Origin: Shouchella hunanensis
Lineage (GTDB): Bacteria > Bacillota > Bacilli > Bacillales > Bacillaceae_D
Assembly (NCBI RefSeq): GCF_028735875.1
Contig: NZ_CP117834.1
Location: 2,778,001 to 2,842,000, forward strand
Reading direction: 5' to 3'
Length of the DNA: 64,000 bases
Positions within the stretch are counted from its first letter, which is position 1, and every line of letters begins with the position of its first letter. The position numbers and the translations under genes were made by a program. Positions 62,179-64,000 of the stretch are shown here, piece after piece. Under the pieces are notes generated by a model, which had not been told where the DNA came from, did no database searches, and saw only the letters and a program-made list of their open reading frames with translations.

Positions 62179-62407
62179 AAAAAAAACAACGGGTTATTCT
62201 AAACGTAAGGACGGTAGCTATGCTACAGTTCTTCCTATAAATCAATTGCGGTAGCTTGATGTTGATTGTCACACGTTTTCTAACTAGAAGAGGTGGTTGC
62301 GTTGAGCAATGTAAATGTCTTTTTTATCATGTAAGACCATACATGATGAAGGAAGGTGTTTCCAAAAGACAACGATCGACTCTACCCTAAAGCAGATGAT
62401 TTTAAGG
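62179..62407 (+). other. Unassigned region that may be transcribed
   Basis: No convincing gene is visible. Several short frames exist (for example a 14-codon one near 62291 after AGAAGAGGTGG, and a frame after 62356 reading FPKDNDRLYPKADDFKATTA), but none has a good start and normal end. The region ends in a strong terminator, so it may encode a small RNA, a leader or a degraded small gene. Confidence 0.35.
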
Positions 62408-62444
62408 CAACAACAGCAGCCAAGCGCTGCTGTTGTTTTTTTTT
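62408..62444 (+). terminator. Strong terminator, upstream gene unclear
   Basis: CAACAACAGCAGC pairs with GCTGCTGTTGTT around CAAGC and is followed by eight or more T residues. It lies 230 bases past the nearest annotated stop codon. Confidence 0.92.
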
Positions 62445-62528
62445 GGTAAACATTCTCTTTTTCGATGTGGATAAAACATTTACGATTGTTTAACACTAAG
62501 CACATCAATAAAAAAAGGAGAAAATTTG

Positions 62529-63329
62529 ATGAAAAAGATAATGATCGCATCCTTACTATTTATGCTCATTCAATCAAATCTTACGTTTGCTGCAGAAGAG
62601 CCGCAAAAAGAAGAAAATACGTTTATGATTCCTCAGTCTGTGTTATCGATATCAAAAGAAAATACTTATAAAAATCCGACTCAAGATTTGCCATATTTAC
62701 AACCAAGTGAATTGGCACAGCAACTGTTGGATTCAACTCATGAAGAAATTGAAAATCCAGATCTTATCCGTATTATGAATGAATCATCCATCCAATTTGC
62801 CAAATTAGGTTTTGCTATGAAAGCATCCATTTATTTAGGCGAATGGCCACTTGCTTATGAATCAAAAGGAACAGAAGTGAATTGGGAATATCAAAAAGTG
62901 AATACGAATTACATTGATAATCGAGGCGGGAATGCGCCAAAAACAATGTCGTATTATCAAGAGCAGCAGAAGAAAATAACCGGTGGATTAACAGCGAAGA
63001 TACCTAATTCTGAAGCTGTAGAAAAAATGATGATGATTTCTGCAGCAGAAAAAACGAATCTTCCTTTAGCGTTTGATACGGTTATTGGACAAAGCACGGC
63101 GAAGAATAATCAATACAACGTGCCAGCAAACCAAGTAGGATACTTGTATGGCTATGTGCCGGCTGTTCATGAAAAAGGGGACGTCACATACGGAGAAGTC
63201 TATTTAACGTTACGAGGTGGGAAGCCAAAGTTAGACGTAAAAAACGTAACGGAGCAAGGAATTGGTGCTTGGATTCCGGTTCAAGATAATTTGTCTTTTA
63301 CCTTTATGGCGTCAACAAAACCTAGATAA
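62529..63329 (+). CDS. yfkD: YfkD-family secreted protein
   Basis: This 266-residue protein has a signal peptide (MKKIMIASLLFMLIQSNLTFAAEE, probable cleavage after FAA). The mature protein is soluble, with MIPQSVLSISKENTY, EYQKVNTNYIDNRGG and YNVPANQVGYLYGYVPAVHE. The length and these features agree with B. subtilis YfkD, function unknown. Its convergent neighbour yfkAB is also next to yfkD in B. subtilis, which supports the name. AAAGGAG lies eight bases before ATG 62529. Confidence 0.75.
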   Translation: MKKIMIASLLFMLIQSNLTFAAEEPQKEENTFMIPQSVLSISKENTYKNPTQDLPYLQPSELAQQLLDSTHEEIENPDLIRIMNESSIQFAKLGFAMKASIYLGEWPLAYESKGTEVNWEYQKVNTNYIDNRGGNAPKTMSYYQEQQKKITGGLTAKIPNSEAVEKMMMISAAEKTNLPLAFDTVIGQSTAKNNQYNVPANQVGYLYGYVPAVHEKGDVTYGEVYLTLRGGKPKLDVKNVTEQGIGAWIPVQDNLSFTFMASTKPR

Positions 63330-63332
63330 AAC

Positions 63333-63369
63333 AAAAAAGAAGTTCACGCTTCGTGTACTTCTTTTTTTG
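63333..63369. terminator. Bidirectional terminator between yfkD and yfkAB
   Basis: AAAAAAGAAGT-CACG and CGTG-ACTTCTTTTTTT form a stem with a short loop; A- and T-runs on both sides suit both convergent genes. Confidence 0.9.
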
Positions 63370-63373
63370 TTTG

Positions 63374-64000
63374 CTACAAATTTGAGCTTCTTTTTGTAAA
63401 GTCAATGTCACTGTAATAAGCATCACGTACAAGTAAGTTTGGCCCAAGACATTTTACAGCTGGACAATGACAGGAAATCCCTGCATTTAATGAAGAGGTT
63501 TGCCAAATTTTATAGGCGTCTGGTAACGATGTATGCTGTATATTTCCCAAATCAGGCGCATCTCCAAAATCGGTGACAATGATATCTCCAGAAAACAAGT
63601 TAATATTTAGTCGAGAACGTCCATCAGGGTCATTACGAACCGTCACGTTCTTCTCTGCATACAATCGTTTTTGTAAATTGAGATCATCTTGGTTATCGGA
63701 ACAAGGGTAAAAAGGTAGGGTTCCGAACAACATCCATACGTTAGGATCACGATGGTCTAAAAGTCGATGAATGCCGTCGCGAATTTCACTAAGTGAAGCG
63801 GTCTCCAATGCGGAGGCAAAATCACTAGGGTACATAGGATGAACTTCATGACGCTGACAACCCATTTCAACAATTTGTTTGTGAATGGATTCAAGGTGAG
63901 GCAACGTTCGTTTGTTAATCATTGTTTCAGCTGATACCAATACGCCTCTAGACGTTAATGATTTAGCGTTGTCAATCATCCGGTTAAACATAGCTTCACG
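63374..64000 (-). CDS. yfkAB: Radical SAM/CxCxxxxC protein YfkAB, 5' part missing
   Basis: The 208 codons inside the window are the C-terminal part; the frame stays open to the right edge, so the internal ATG at 63991 is not the start. The characteristic C-terminal motif CHCPAVKCLGPN (CxCxxxxC) is present. The preceding region (SRGVLVSAETMINKRTLPHL, EVHPMYPSDFASAL, NLFSGDIIVTDFGD) fits the second half of a radical SAM barrel and an auxiliary cluster domain. The N-terminal CxxxCxxC cluster motif would lie beyond the window. Function unknown; an iron-sulfur redox enzyme is expected. Confidence 0.82.
   Translation of the reverse strand, partial: REAMFNRMIDNAKSLTSRGVLVSAETMINKRTLPHLESIHKQIVEMGCQRHEVHPMYPSDFASALETASLSEIRDGIHRLLDHRDPNVWMLFGTLPFYPCSDNQDDLNLQKRLYAEKNVTVRNDPDGRSRLNINLFSGDIIVTDFGDAPDLGNIQHTSLPDAYKIWQTSSLNAGISCHCPAVKCLGPNLLVRDAYYSDIDFTKRSSNL

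Overview
The window is a stretch of a low-GC Gram-positive chromosome from the family Bacillaceae. Many genes have their closest recognisable relatives in Bacillus subtilis: mreBH, yfkD, yfkAB, yfmR, treP-treA-treR, fruR-fruK-fruA, nos and ywrD-type gamma-glutamyltransferase. The RNase HI with its N-terminal hybrid-binding domain closely resembles the well-studied Bacillus halodurans enzyme. Together with strongly acidic secreted domains and a sodium:amino-acid symporter, this suggests an alkaliphilic or halotolerant bacillus (inference). No rRNA, tRNA, CRISPR array, insertion sequence, prophage or integron is visible. Gene order, ribosome binding sites and terminators look like ordinary core chromosome.

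Layout. Bases 1-4.9 kb: a partial YeeE/YedE sulfur-type transporter, an orphan glycine-betaine-type binding lipoprotein, two small genes, a lipid kinase and a 602-residue membrane protein of unknown function. 5-10.8 kb: a five-gene dipeptide/oligopeptide ABC importer in the order ATPase, ATPase, binding protein, permease, permease. 10.8-16.7 kb: histidine phosphatase, MATE exporter, ProC-type reductase, HelD-like RNA polymerase recycling helicase and a GDSL hydrolase. 16.7-22.4 kb: a good sigma-B-type promoter ahead of a 27-residue membrane microprotein, a heterodimeric ABC exporter with one degenerate ATP site, and a sporulation-type sensor kinase. 22.4-29.6 kb: benzil-reductase-like SDR, glycerol-3-phosphate dehydrogenase, sodium:alanine symporter, SpoVB/YkvU-type flippase and gamma-glutamyltransferase.

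29.6-33.8 kb is the trehalose operon. It has three TreR operators of identical core sequence and a catabolite-response element, so control by trehalose-6-phosphate and CcpA can be read directly. It is followed by a glutathione peroxidase and bacterial nitric oxide synthase pair separated only by a terminator hairpin that abuts the synthase ribosome binding site, then an ABC-F ATPase. 37.5-41.2 kb is the fructose operon. 41.2-43.5 kb holds an amidohydrolase with a substituted metal ligand and two unknown genes. 43.7-47 kb: mreBH, a DCC thiol oxidoreductase, small unknowns and rnhA. 47-51.4 kb: aldehyde dehydrogenase, an orphan siderophore-type N-hydroxylase and catalase, with a Fur/PerR-like box between the last two.

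51.4-55.4 kb holds the most unusual locus: a 1014-residue protein with an N-terminal GNAT acetyltransferase and a very large beta-rich C-terminal region, followed 6 bases later by an intact metal-dependent amidohydrolase. Then come an M3 oligopeptidase, an acidic lipoprotein, the cytochrome bd genes cydAB read leftward, an FbpB-like small basic protein, two small coiled-coil genes, yfkD and the end of yfkAB. Most other features are well-known families. The novelty candidates are the GNAT fusion pair, the microproteins, the unassigned transcript-like region near 62.2-62.4 kb, and several inverted repeats that are not simple terminators.
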